64,000 nucleotides of DNA from Verrucomicrobiia bacterium. Lineage in GTDB: Bacteria > Verrucomicrobiota > Verrucomicrobiia > Limisphaerales > JADLHS01. A program made the position numbers and the translations under genes. The DNA is taken from assembly GCA_026125285.1 (NCBI GenBank), contig JAHCLO010000006.1:186001-250000 (forward strand), given 5' to 3'. How positions within the stretch are numbered: position 1 is the stretch's first letter; every line of letters starts with the position of its first letter. The notes below the pieces were generated by a model. It saw only the letters and a list, made by a program, of their open reading frames with translations, did no database searches and was not told the DNA's origin. Of this stretch, positions 34,230 to 44,436 are shown piece after piece.

Positions 34230-37200
34230 ATGTCCAACGACGCTCCCATACGCGATCACAAAGCCTGGCTCGGCTACGTCCAGCAGGACGGCCTGGTCGT
34301 GTCGCCGACGGCGCTCGTGGATGCGCAGGTTGTGCTCGACCGGAACACGCTCCCCATGCAGGAGCGTTTCCTGCCGTTCACGAAGGAAGTCACGGACAAC
34401 GACGACAACGCCCTGATTGCCATCGCGGACTTCCCCAAGTTCGCCCGCGAGTTTCTCGGTTGGCCGGAGGATTGCCTTCACGGACTCGACTCCGCCCGGC
34501 CATTGCCGGACGCACTGACCGTGGCGCTGCCGGATTATGGCGAAACGCTCGCACCGAGCTTCGCCTTGAAAGACGCGCGTCCGAAAGACCCGGCGCAACC
34601 GTGGCTATTGCTGGTGCAATCCGTCCCGCTCGCCACCGACCTCGATGCCCGTGTTGCAGCCGATGAACGGGGATGGTCCGCCTCGCCGACGCAGCGAATG
34701 GAGCGGCTGCTCCGCGAAACGAAAGTTCCCATCGGCGTGTTGTTCAACGGCACGCAAATCCGTCTGCTCTACGCGCCGCACGGAGAGAACTCCGGCAATA
34801 TCACGTTCACCGTCCGGCACATGACGGAAGTGGCGGGTCGCCCGATTCTCGCCGCGCTGAACATGTTGTTGCGCGAGGCGTGCTCCGGCGCGACACCGAG
34901 CGAAGCCAGGTTGCCCGCGTTGCTTCGCCGCAGCCGCGAATACCAGAGCACCGTCTCCACCACGCTTGCGCAACAGGTCCTGGACTCGCTCTACGAACTC
35001 CTGCGCGGATTCCAAGCCGCCGACGAACGTGCCAAAGGCGAACTCCTTCGCGCCGTGCTCGCGAAGAATCCCGACGACGTTTACGCCGGCCTGCTAAACG
35101 TGCTCATGCGAATGGTGTTCCTGCTGTTCGCCGAAGACCGGGGCATCGTTCCCACCGATCCCAAGAGCCGCCAGCCGACCGAGACCTACGTCCGCTACTA
35201 TTCCGTCCACGGATTGTTCGAGCGACTCCGCGCGGACGCCGAGCGTTACCCGGACACGATGGATCAACGCTACGGCGCGTGGGCGCAACTCCTCGCGCTG
35301 TTCCGCGCCGTGCATGACGGCTGCAAACATCCGCAGATGCAGATGCCCGCCCGTCACGGCCATCTCTTTGACCCCGACCGCTTCAAATTCCTCGAAGGTC
35401 GCACCCTCGCCGAACCGCGCCTGCCGCTCGTCAGCGACGGCACGATTTTCCGCGTCCTCCACAAGCTGTTCATCCTCGACGGCGAACGCTTGAGCTACCG
35501 CACGCTCGACGTGCAGGAAATCGGCTCGGTCTATCAGACCATCATGGGCTTCGCCATCGAAGTCTCCGGCGGCCAGAGCATCGCGCTCAAGGGCAAGCGC
35601 AAGAATGGCAGCGTCCCGGCCTCGCCCGTGGTGAACCTCGAAACCCTGCTCGCGGTGAAATCCGCCGAGCGCGCCAAGTGGCTCAAGGAAAACGCCGACA
35701 CCGAACTCAACGGCGAGGCGGAGAAAAAGCTCAAAGCCGCCGCGTCCGTGGACGACCTGCTCGCCGCGCTGGAGAAACGCATTGACCGGGGCGCAACGCC
35801 CGGCCCTGTGCCCAACGGCGGACTCGTGCTGCAACCCACCGACGAACGCCGCCGCAGCGGTTCGCACTACACGCCGCGCTCGTTCACCGAGCCGATTGTC
35901 CGCAAGACCCTCGAACCGATTCTCAAACGCCTCGGCGAACACCCCACGCCCGCGCAAATTCTCGAACTCAAAATCTGCGACATCGCCGTGGGCAGCGCCG
36001 CGTTTCTTGTGGAAACCTGCCGCCAGCTTGGCGACGCCCTCGTCAAAGCGTGGCGGCATCACGGCGGACGCCCGACGCTCCCGGACGATGAGACCGAGGA
36101 ACTGCTCGCCATGCGCACCGTCGTTCAACGGTGTCTTTACGGCGTGGACCGCAATCCGATGGCCGTGGACCTCGCCAAACTTTCCCTCTGGCTCGTCACG
36201 CTCGCCAAAGACCATCCGTTCACGTTCGTGGACCACGCCATCCGCTGCGGCGATTCGCTCGTGGGCCTCACGCGCAGCCAGATTGAAGACTTTACCTGGC
36301 ACGACACCCGGACCAGCGCCCGCCATTTCTTTTCCGAGGAAGTCCGCAAACGCACCGCCGCCGCCTTGCGCGAACGGCAAAACCTCCTCGGCCTTGGCGA
36401 CGATTACGGCACGCCGCAACTCAAGCGCGAGAAACTGGAAAAGGCCGATGAACTCCTCGATCTCGTGCGCTTCATTGGCGATGCCGCCGTGTCCGCGTTC
36501 TTTGCGGCGGACAAGGACAAAGCCCGCGAAGCCAAACGCGCGGAACTGGCCGAACGCCTCTCCGATTACTTGAGCAAAGGCGATCTCAAGAAACGCCCGA
36601 CCGAAGAAGTGAACGCTTTGCGCGGCGGAAGATTCCCCGTGACGCCGTTCCATTGGGAAATCGAGTTCCCGGAAGTGTTTATTGGTGAAAACCCTGGCTT
36701 CGATGCCATCGTGGGCAATCCGCCGTATGCGGGAAAGAACACCCTTAGCAAGGGTAACCAGGATGCTTACCCGGATTGGTTGAAGGCGTGGCACGAGCAA
36801 TCTCATGGAAACGCGGACCTTGTGGCTCATTTCTTCCGTCACGCTTTCGATCTGCTGCGGGCGGAAGGTTGCTTTGGTCTGATCGCGACCAAAACAATTT
36901 GCCAAGGCGACACTCGTGCGACTGGCTTGAGATGGATTTGCACGCACGGTGGAACAATCTACGCCGCCAACAAACGCTACAAATGGCCCGGCCAAGCATC
37001 TGTGGTGGTGAGCGTTGTTTGGGCCACCAAAGCGGACCAGCATGGTCCGTTTGAGTTGGACGGTCGCCTTGTTCCTGTGATCACCGCATACCTTTTCCAT
37101 GCAGGTGGACACGAAAGCCCCACCGTTTTGACTGCCAATGCAGACCGGAGTTTCCAAGGAAGCATAGTCCTTGGGATGGGCTTCACATTTGATGACACCG

Positions 37201-38798
37201 ACAACAAACACGTGGCCAACAGTATTGAGGATATGCGGCGTCTCTTCGCCACTGACCCCCGCAACTCTGAGCAAGTGTTTCCATACATCGGTGGTGAAGA
37301 AGTCACGGATACGCCCGCTCACTCGCATCATCGCTACGTGATCAATTTCTTCGATTGGCCGCTGAACCGTGCGGATTTGGGTAGCTCATGGGCATCAGGC
37401 ACAGACCGTGAGCGTCGAGAGTGGCTGAACGAAGGAGTCGTTCCCCTCGACTATCCTGGCAAGGTCGCTTCTGACTACCCAGATTTACTGCGCATTATCG
37501 AAACCAAGGTTAAAGGCACGCGCGCCTCCCACTCGACGGCACACTGGTGGCATTTCGAACGGCTGCGCGGAGAGCTATATCAGGCGGTAGCAGGTTTAGA
37601 ACGGGTTTTAGCTATCAACTGCGGGGCTACTCCGCACATGTCGTTCGCATTTTTGCCAAGCCGAATGGTCTTCGGGAACACACTGGACGTTTTTCCCTTG
37701 GAGACCTTCGCGGCATTCGGCGCTCTCCAGTCGCGGGTTCACGAGCTGTGGGCAAGACGCGAGTCATCTTCGATGAAGGACGACTTGCGCTATACTCCGA
37801 CTGACTGTTTCGAGACGTTTCCGTTTCCTATCGAGTTTGAGGGCGACGCGTCGCTGGAAGCGGCGGGGCGGGAGTATTACGAGTTCCGCGCCGCGTTGAT
37901 GGTGCGGAACAACGACGGCCTGACAAAAACCTACAACCGCTTCCACGATCCCGAGGAGCGTTCGCCGGACATTCTGAAGTTGCGCGACCTGCACGCCGCG
38001 ATGGACGCCGCCGTCCTCACCGCCTACGGCTGGGATGACCTCATCCCCAAATGCACCTGCGAGTTCCTGCTCGATTACGAGGACGAGGAGGATGACGAGT
38101 CCGAAGGCAAAGCCCGCAAGCGCAAGAAACCCTGGCGCTACCGCTGGCCTGACGAAATCCGCGACGAAGTCCTCGCCCGCCTGCTCAAGCTCAACGCCGA
38201 GCGCGCGAAGGAAGAGGAACTCGCCGGCCAAACCGCCGCAGCGCAAAAGCCCAAGCCCAAGAAGGCATCCGCCAAAGCACCGAAGACTGGCAAGGCGCAA
38301 CTGGCGCTGGGCATCGCCACGCCGGACGCGACCGAACGGAAGTTGCCCGCCGACTGGCGTCTGCCCGCATCGCAGCCGTTGCTCTATACCACGAATCTCG
38401 CGCTCACGCTTTTGTCCGAGGCCGGCGGCAGCCTCGCCTGGCCGCGCCTGCTCGATGCCTTCATCCTCGCGACGAATCCGAAGCTGATGCAGCGCTTCGC
38501 CCCCGCCGAACTCAGCGCGCAAGCCAAAGCCTGGGCGGCGCGCTGGAATGAAACCGTGCCGGACGGACTGTTGATCCCGAGCTTGAACCAACTCGGCTCG
38601 CGCAATCTCACCATCACGGAAGGCAACGATGGCCCGGTGTTCCATCTGCTCGACGGCCCACGTCCCAGCCTCTCTGACGACGTGCGCTTTGATGCGTGGC
38701 TCGCATTGCGTGTCGCCGCGACATTGACGCCAGACGCCGTGCCGATTCCTCAACGCGCGAAATGGACGAAGGAGGCCAAAGAGTTGGTCCTCGCGTGA
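34230..38798 (+). CDS. drmMI: DISARM adenine-specific DNA methyltransferase DrmMI
   Basis: 1522 residues. The methyltransferase core has motif I (ICDIAVGSAAFLVETCRQ, about 580-597), the gamma-type catalytic motif (AIVGNPPYAGKN, about 826-837), and YTPRSFTEPIVRKTLEPIL just before motif I. The layout resembles type IIG (Eco57I-like) enzymes with a long N-terminal region and a C-terminal target-recognition region. In class 1 DISARM this enzyme marks host DNA by N6-adenine methylation. An Ala/Lys-rich linker (about 1330-1360) is low-complexity. Next gene starts 6 bp downstream. Confidence 0.9.
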   Translation: MSNDAPIRDHKAWLGYVQQDGLVVSPTALVDAQVVLDRNTLPMQERFLPFTKEVTDNDDNALIAIADFPKFAREFLGWPEDCLHGLDSARPLPDALTVALPDYGETLAPSFALKDARPKDPAQPWLLLVQSVPLATDLDARVAADERGWSASPTQRMERLLRETKVPIGVLFNGTQIRLLYAPHGENSGNITFTVRHMTEVAGRPILAALNMLLREACSGATPSEARLPALLRRSREYQSTVSTTLAQQVLDSLYELLRGFQAADERAKGELLRAVLAKNPDDVYAGLLNVLMRMVFLLFAEDRGIVPTDPKSRQPTETYVRYYSVHGLFERLRADAERYPDTMDQRYGAWAQLLALFRAVHDGCKHPQMQMPARHGHLFDPDRFKFLEGRTLAEPRLPLVSDGTIFRVLHKLFILDGERLSYRTLDVQEIGSVYQTIMGFAIEVSGGQSIALKGKRKNGSVPASPVVNLETLLAVKSAERAKWLKENADTELNGEAEKKLKAAASVDDLLAALEKRIDRGATPGPVPNGGLVLQPTDERRRSGSHYTPRSFTEPIVRKTLEPILKRLGEHPTPAQILELKICDIAVGSAAFLVETCRQLGDALVKAWRHHGGRPTLPDDETEELLAMRTVVQRCLYGVDRNPMAVDLAKLSLWLVTLAKDHPFTFVDHAIRCGDSLVGLTRSQIEDFTWHDTRTSARHFFSEEVRKRTAAALRERQNLLGLGDDYGTPQLKREKLEKADELLDLVRFIGDAAVSAFFAADKDKAREAKRAELAERLSDYLSKGDLKKRPTEEVNALRGGRFPVTPFHWEIEFPEVFIGENPGFDAIVGNPPYAGKNTLSKGNQDAYPDWLKAWHEQSHGNADLVAHFFRHAFDLLRAEGCFGLIATKTICQGDTRATGLRWICTHGGTIYAANKRYKWPGQASVVVSVVWATKADQHGPFELDGRLVPVITAYLFHAGGHESPTVLTANADRSFQGSIVLGMGFTFDDTDNKHVANSIEDMRRLFATDPRNSEQVFPYIGGEEVTDTPAHSHHRYVINFFDWPLNRADLGSSWASGTDRERREWLNEGVVPLDYPGKVASDYPDLLRIIETKVKGTRASHSTAHWWHFERLRGELYQAVAGLERVLAINCGATPHMSFAFLPSRMVFGNTLDVFPLETFAAFGALQSRVHELWARRESSSMKDDLRYTPTDCFETFPFPIEFEGDASLEAAGREYYEFRAALMVRNNDGLTKTYNRFHDPEERSPDILKLRDLHAAMDAAVLTAYGWDDLIPKCTCEFLLDYEDEEDDESEGKARKRKKPWRYRWPDEIRDEVLARLLKLNAERAKEEELAGQTAAAQKPKPKKASAKAPKTGKAQLALGIATPDATERKLPADWRLPASQPLLYTTNLALTLLSEAGGSLAWPRLLDAFILATNPKLMQRFAPAELSAQAKAWAARWNETVPDGLLIPSLNQLGSRNLTITEGNDGPVFHLLDGPRPSLSDDVRFDAWLALRVAATLTPDAVPIPQRAKWTKEAKELVLA

Positions 38799-38804
38799 TG
38801 AATT

Positions 38805-40844
38805 ATGAAGCCCGAGAAACATCCCGCTTTGCCCGGCCTCGCCATAGAGCCGCCGAAGGACGAGCCGTTGTCGCTCGCGCCGGCCACGGGACGCGGTGAA
38901 CCCGCGCTGTGGGTTTCCAAGCTCGCGGTCTATAAAGATTGGCCGCCGTCGAAAGACACGTTGCTGCGTCAGGTCATTGAGTTGCGTCGCGGATTGAACA
39001 TCCTCCGCGCGCTGGAGACAGGTTCGACAGACGAAGCATCCCGACTCGCCGGCCATGGTGCAGGCAAGACGACGTTCTGCCGTCTCATCCGCTACGTGCT
39101 CGGCGAAGAACCCGCCGGCAGCAAAGGATTCCGCGAAGGCTTCCGCGCGAAATTCCCGACCGGCTGGGTGCTGGCGGAAGTGTATGTCGCCGGGCAGCGA
39201 TGGCTGGTCGGACGTTCCTTGAGCGGCGGCAGCTACAATCCGTTCGCCAAGTTAAACGGCTCGTTGAATGACGAGTTCCCCGAATCGCCCTCGCGACTTG
39301 GCTTCAAGGAATACCAGCAGGCGATTGATGATGCCGTGTTCGGCGGCATGAAATTCCGCACGCTCGCGGAGTCGCAGAAGACTCTGGACTGGCCGCGATT
39401 GTTGCCGTGGCTGTCGCGCGACCAAGAAGCGCACTTCAGCGGCTTGCTCGAATGGCGTCGCGAGCAGGACAGTGATTCCCAAAGCCCCTACGTGTCGTCA
39501 GACGACAAGGCGAATCTCGTGCGGCTGGTATTGGGCTTGGTGGACGCGGCGGAACAGAAGCTTCTCGCCGAATTCGCCCGCAAAGCCGAATCGCACGAGC
39601 AGAAGATGCGCGACCGGCCCAAGCTGGAATTCACCGTCGAGCGCGAGAAGAAGTCACTGGAAGAAAAGCTGGGCATGAAGGTCGAGAGTCCCGACGCGCC
39701 GTTGCTCCAGCAGGAAGTGGACAAGAAAGTAACGGAGTTGCGGAACGCATCCGATCAGGCCCTGGCTTCGGTCAAGCAGAACGAGGAAATTGACAAGCTC
39801 ATCGCCGAGGTAGGGCAGCGCCGCGCGGAATGGAGCTTGGTGAACGCTTTGGTTGAGGAAGCCGAAGAGGCTTTCGACTTGGAAGACGCCCGTGTGCGGG
39901 GTGTTGCGCCTCCGCCGAAAAAGCCGAAAGACCCGCTTCGGGAAACGCTCAACGGTTTAGGCCCGTTCCGTGGGTATTGTTCACATCCGATGGACAAGGC
40001 GTGGAAAGCCAATTGCCCGATTGCGCATGAACGTCCAGCGGACGACGAAATCACCGACGCCACGAAGACACTCGCTGCCAACGCGCAAACCGAAGTGACC
40101 AAAGTGGCGTCGTTGAAAGCTGAATTGGAGCGGCGCAGAAGACTGGCCGCGCCCAAGCAACAAGCCTTGCAAGTGGCAGTGGGCGCACTGACGCTGGCGC
40201 GCGAACGCCACCAGCGGGAGCTTGAGAAACTCAAAGCCCCCGCCCAGGAAGCCGCGAGAATCGAGGCTTTGCTCGCCAGCTACCGGAAGGCGTGTTCTGA
40301 CCTTGAAACGTGGGATGTCGAGATTAAGGACCTGAAGCGCGACAAAGAGGCGTTGGATGCCAAGCTGTCCGACCTGACGAAGCATCACCAAAAGCTGCTG
40401 GACCAGTTCGGACATATTTTCAATTTCGTCGCCCAGCGGATGCTTGGCAAAGCCGTGACGGGCCGGGTGCGCTTCTCGGGCAAGCAGATCGTTCCTGAAC
40501 TCGAATACCACGGATTGCGCGACAGTGCGGCGCTGAAGGTCGTGCGCTGGCTGATTTTCGACCTGGCGGCACTCGCGCTCGGTATCACGAACACCGCCGC
40601 GCATCATCCGCGTTTCCTGATGCACGACAGTCCGCGCGAGGCGGACTTGGCGGCCAGCATTTACGTTTCCCTGTTCAATGCCGCGCAGGAAATGGAGGCT
40701 GCCAGTGGCAGTGAGCCGCCATTCCAATACATCGTCACCACCACCGAGCCCCCGCCCGAATCGCTCGACAAGAAGCCGTGGTTGATTGACCCGATTCTGG
40801 ATGCGTCCACGGAGAGCGGGCGGTTGCTTGGTGTGGATCTGTAA
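38805..40844 (+). CDS. SMC/RecN-like coiled-coil ATPase inside the DISARM operon
   Basis: 679 residues. Walker A in GHGAGKTTFCRLIRYVLGEE (about 82-101), a long coiled-coil middle (about 230-550) rich in Glu/Lys/Leu, and a C-terminal ATPase half with RFLMHDSPREADLAASIY (about 602-619), where HDSP stands in the Walker B place as in some AAA/ABC ATPases of defence systems. It lies between drmMI (6 bp) and drmA (79 bp). It is not one of the five core class 1 DISARM genes (drmD, drmMI, drmA, drmB, drmC), so it is an accessory or integrated partner. Confidence 0.78.
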   Translation: MKPEKHPALPGLAIEPPKDEPLSLAPATGRGEPALWVSKLAVYKDWPPSKDTLLRQVIELRRGLNILRALETGSTDEASRLAGHGAGKTTFCRLIRYVLGEEPAGSKGFREGFRAKFPTGWVLAEVYVAGQRWLVGRSLSGGSYNPFAKLNGSLNDEFPESPSRLGFKEYQQAIDDAVFGGMKFRTLAESQKTLDWPRLLPWLSRDQEAHFSGLLEWRREQDSDSQSPYVSSDDKANLVRLVLGLVDAAEQKLLAEFARKAESHEQKMRDRPKLEFTVEREKKSLEEKLGMKVESPDAPLLQQEVDKKVTELRNASDQALASVKQNEEIDKLIAEVGQRRAEWSLVNALVEEAEEAFDLEDARVRGVAPPPKKPKDPLRETLNGLGPFRGYCSHPMDKAWKANCPIAHERPADDEITDATKTLAANAQTEVTKVASLKAELERRRRLAAPKQQALQVAVGALTLARERHQRELEKLKAPAQEAARIEALLASYRKACSDLETWDVEIKDLKRDKEALDAKLSDLTKHHQKLLDQFGHIFNFVAQRMLGKAVTGRVRFSGKQIVPELEYHGLRDSAALKVVRWLIFDLAALALGITNTAAHHPRFLMHDSPREADLAASIYVSLFNAAQEMEAASGSEPPFQYIVTTTEPPPESLDKKPWLIDPILDASTESGRLLGVDL

Positions 40845-40923
40845 CCCATACAAACCGAGATGAGCTGGTTTCAAAACGAAATCGTGAGTTTCAGGGTGCG
40901 ATTGGGTAATCTCCAGCGCGTGA

Positions 40924-43900
40924 ATGAGCACCTCAGCAACAATCCGCAGTGAGATCGTCGAAGCCCTCAAGCTCGACATGGTCGGTCCGGACAACAATCA
41001 CACCTTTGCGCGTGAACTGCTGCCGGACGCGCCGTCGCGCTGGTATCTCTGCGGTTTCCTTGTGCCGAGCACCGCGCCCACCGAGCAGAAGTCAGATGAG
41101 ACTTCCAGCGATGAGATTGACAGCGCCGATGACACGAAGGGCACGGATGACGCCGCACCGCCTGACCGAGCCAGCGCGCGCAAGAGTTTGCTGCCGTCCT
41201 CAATGGGCTTGAGCGTGCTCGTTGCGCCCGGAGTCGAAACACTCACGGCCAAAGTCAAATGGGGCGATTACCTCTACGAAGGCGGTTCAAGCGAACCGGC
41301 GGATGGTGGGCCGACCACGGAAACCCCGGCGGAGTTACACGATCAGCCCGTGACACCAGCCACAGGCGCGGAGGGTGGGGCAAATCCGCAAACGCCCCAA
41401 CCAGCGTCGCCACCGAAAGGCTATCGCCGCGAACCGCGCGAGGAAGTGGTTCAAATCGCGCTGCCGACGCCCGGCAGCAAGCCGCAGGAATTCCCCGTTC
41501 CGAACAGCGGCGGGTTGACCGTGAGCGTGACTGTCCGCGCCGTTCCAGCCGGAGCAAACGCGACCAGCCGGCTGCCATCGGGGACACGATCCGTCTCCGT
41601 CTTTCTCGTGAACAACCGCGTGCCGAACGAGCAGCGGCATTATCGAGCATTCGCGTTCCAGACTTCGCTCACGCTGATTTCGCCGAAGCCGTTCGTGCCC
41701 CGCCCGGATTTGCGCGGAACACTCGCGGGGGAAATGACGGATGAATGGGACGAACAAGTTGCTGACCTCCAGTATCGCGACGTATTTGAATACGCGGTCG
41801 GCCACGGGGTTTCGGCCACCGGCGATTGCACCACGAGCAACCACTGCTACGAGGTTCAAACGACGTGGATTCCGACAGCGGAAGTTGAAAAGGTTTCGCC
41901 GGCATCCATCCCGGAAGTGGAACTGACGATGGAAGTGCTCGGCGCGCTGGGCAACGCCGCAGAAGCGCAAGCGAAACTCTCGCCCCTCGTCTCGCAGTAT
42001 CGGGCTTGGATTTCTGCGCAGCAGGTAAAGCTGTCGGTTCTGGCCGTGCGCCATCAGCAGACCGCACAGGCGATGCTGCAAAACGCCACCTACGCCTCAA
42101 ACCGGATTCAGGCGGGCATTGATGCACTGGCTGACCCGCAAGTGCTCGATGCGTTTCGTATCGCCAACCGCGCGATGGCTGCCGCCGGACGCCAACGCGA
42201 ATTGCTCCGCTACCAGGGCGACGCCAGCAAGGTGCAGCCGCCCAAGTGGTATCCATTCCAGCTTGCCTACATCTTGATGAACCTGCGGGGCATCGTTGAC
42301 CCGACGCATCTCGACCGCAGCACGGTGGACTTGCTGTTCTTTCCGACCGGCGGCGGCAAGACGGAAGCCTATCTCGGCCTTGCGGCCTTCACGATGGTCT
42401 TGCGGCGGTTACGCCATCCAGGCATCCGCTCGGCGGGCGTGTGCGTGCTGATGCGATACACCCTGCGTCTGCTCACGTTGGACCAGTTGAGCCGCGCGTC
42501 GGCACTCATCTGCGCGTTGGAATTGGAGCGCGACCAGGACAAGGGAAAACTCGGCGAGTGGCCGTTTGAAATCGGCCTGTGGGTCGGGTCGGCGGCGACG
42601 CCAAACCGAATGGGACGCCGGGGCGACACCAGCGCGAGCGCGGAGTATTCAGCCTACACGAAGACGATGCGCTTCCAGCGGGACTCGCGCGCGAATCCGT
42701 CTCCCATTCCGATTGAGAATTGCCCGTGGTGCGGCGAGAAGTTCGACCGGAATTCGTTCCGGCTTATCCCCAGCGTGAATCAGCCCACGGATTTACGGGT
42801 TCACTGCGCGAACTCAAAGTGCGTTTTCTCCGGTGACCGGCCATTGCCGATTCTCGGCGTGGACGAGCCGATTTACCGGAGATTGCCGGCGTTCATCATC
42901 GCCACGGTGGACAAATTCGCGGCGTTGCCGTGGACAGGCGAGACCGGAACGCTGTTTGGCTTGGTGGACCGATACGACCAAGAGGGGTTTTACGGCCCGT
43001 GCAATCAAAAGAACGCGAAGCCGCTCGGCGGGCCGCTGCCGCCGCCCGAACTGGTCATCCAGGATGAGTTGCATCTCATCTCCGGCCCGCTCGGAACAAT
43101 CGCAGGCGTTTACGAAACGGCCATTGATACGTTGTCGAGTCGGACAAACGACGGTCACTTTCTGCGGGCGAAGATCATTGCGAGCACCGCGACGGTGCGG
43201 CGGGCGGATAAACAGATTCGTGCGTTGTTTGAGCGGCAGGAGGTAGCTGTGTTCCCGCCGCCTGGACAGGACCGGCGCGATTCGTTCTTTGCCATTACAC
43301 AACCTGCCAACGAGATCCCCGCACGGCTTTACGTCGGCGTCGCGGCGCAGGGACGAAGCTTAAAGGTTGTTCTCCTCCGCGCCGGGCTCGCGATTCTGAG
43401 CGCCGGACAGACGATTCACCAACGCGAAGGCGGTAAGGCGAACAAGCAGAATCCAGCCGATCCTTACATGACGCTGCTGGGTTATTTCAACAGCCTGCGC
43501 GAATTGGGGGGCAGCCGCCGCATTGTGGAGGACGAAGTGCGAACCCGCGTGCAGCAGTATTCGCGGCGACGCCGACGCGATCCGCTGGATACGCTCTTTA
43601 CTGACCGGACGATCAGCTACGAGGTGCTGGAACTGACCTCGCGCGTTTCGACGAGTGACGTAGCCTCCGCCAAGCGGCGACTCGCCCAGCCGTTCCACGA
43701 GGACGACCGAGTGGACGTGGCGCTGGCGACAAACATGATCTCCGTCGGTTTGGACATCATCCGACTTGGCTTGATGGCTGTGCTTGGCCAACCCAAGACG
43801 AGCGCGGAATACATTCAGGCCACGAGCCGTGTGGGACGCGATGCAAACCGTCCGGGTTTGGTCGTGACCTTGCTCAATGTCCATAAACCCCGCGACCGTT

Positions 43901-44436
43901 CGCACTACGAACGCTTCGGGATGTATCACGCCACGTTCTACCGAGCGATTGAAGCCACGAGCGTCACGCCGTTCTCCCCACGGGCACTGGACCGGGCGTT
44001 GGCGGCGGCGTTGGTCGCGCTGTGCCGGCAGGGAAACCCAGCAATGACCCAACCGCTCGGAGCGGGCGCGATCACGGCACAGCGGGCCGCACTTGACCGT
44101 TTCGCCACCCGGTTCGCCGAGCGCGCACGAAACCACGATCCGAGCATGACTGCGGTGGCGGCGCAGCAGTTGTTCGATAAAGTGCTTCAACGGGCCGGAC
44201 GGTTGCTGGATGACTGGCGCAACATTGCCGACGAATTCCAGACCACCAACACGCAGTTGCAGTATCAGCAGGAGGTCGGTGCGGCGCAGCGTCTTCTCTA
44301 CGAGTATCTGCACCCTGATTTGCAGAACTTGCCGCCGGTGCGACGGAAGTTCCGTGCCAATCGCTCTATGCGCGACGTGGAGATGAGTGTCGAGTTGACC
44401 GTGAAGAATCTCAACGACTGGACGCCACGGCCATGA
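40924..44436 (+). CDS. drmA: DISARM helicase DrmA
   Basis: 1170 residues. A helicase core with Walker A in LLFFPTGGGKTEAYLGLAAF (about 467-486), a DEAD-like box in LVIQDELHLISGPLGT (about 709-724) and motifs V/VI in TNMISVGLDIIRLG and YIQATSRVGRDANRPG (about 935-985). TLRLLTLDQLSRA after motif I is typical of DrmA. An internal Pro/Ala/Gly-rich stretch (about 125-165) is a probable linker. Four zinc-ligand Cys (CPWCGEKF and CANSKC, about 600-640) are visible. DrmA works with DrmB in DISARM. It overlaps drmB by 4 bp. Confidence 0.9.
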   Translation: MSTSATIRSEIVEALKLDMVGPDNNHTFARELLPDAPSRWYLCGFLVPSTAPTEQKSDETSSDEIDSADDTKGTDDAAPPDRASARKSLLPSSMGLSVLVAPGVETLTAKVKWGDYLYEGGSSEPADGGPTTETPAELHDQPVTPATGAEGGANPQTPQPASPPKGYRREPREEVVQIALPTPGSKPQEFPVPNSGGLTVSVTVRAVPAGANATSRLPSGTRSVSVFLVNNRVPNEQRHYRAFAFQTSLTLISPKPFVPRPDLRGTLAGEMTDEWDEQVADLQYRDVFEYAVGHGVSATGDCTTSNHCYEVQTTWIPTAEVEKVSPASIPEVELTMEVLGALGNAAEAQAKLSPLVSQYRAWISAQQVKLSVLAVRHQQTAQAMLQNATYASNRIQAGIDALADPQVLDAFRIANRAMAAAGRQRELLRYQGDASKVQPPKWYPFQLAYILMNLRGIVDPTHLDRSTVDLLFFPTGGGKTEAYLGLAAFTMVLRRLRHPGIRSAGVCVLMRYTLRLLTLDQLSRASALICALELERDQDKGKLGEWPFEIGLWVGSAATPNRMGRRGDTSASAEYSAYTKTMRFQRDSRANPSPIPIENCPWCGEKFDRNSFRLIPSVNQPTDLRVHCANSKCVFSGDRPLPILGVDEPIYRRLPAFIIATVDKFAALPWTGETGTLFGLVDRYDQEGFYGPCNQKNAKPLGGPLPPPELVIQDELHLISGPLGTIAGVYETAIDTLSSRTNDGHFLRAKIIASTATVRRADKQIRALFERQEVAVFPPPGQDRRDSFFAITQPANEIPARLYVGVAAQGRSLKVVLLRAGLAILSAGQTIHQREGGKANKQNPADPYMTLLGYFNSLRELGGSRRIVEDEVRTRVQQYSRRRRRDPLDTLFTDRTISYEVLELTSRVSTSDVASAKRRLAQPFHEDDRVDVALATNMISVGLDIIRLGLMAVLGQPKTSAEYIQATSRVGRDANRPGLVVTLLNVHKPRDRSHYERFGMYHATFYRAIEATSVTPFSPRALDRALAAALVALCRQGNPAMTQPLGAGAITAQRAALDRFATRFAERARNHDPSMTAVAAQQLFDKVLQRAGRLLDDWRNIADEFQTTNTQLQYQQEVGAAQRLLYEYLHPDLQNLPPVRRKFRANRSMRDVEMSVELTVKNLNDWTPRP

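Noticed and set aside
35094..37331. Long minus-strand open frame of 745 codons inside drmMI
   Set aside because: It is an antisense shadow of a well-supported methyltransferase gene in GC-rich DNA, with no recognisable domain.
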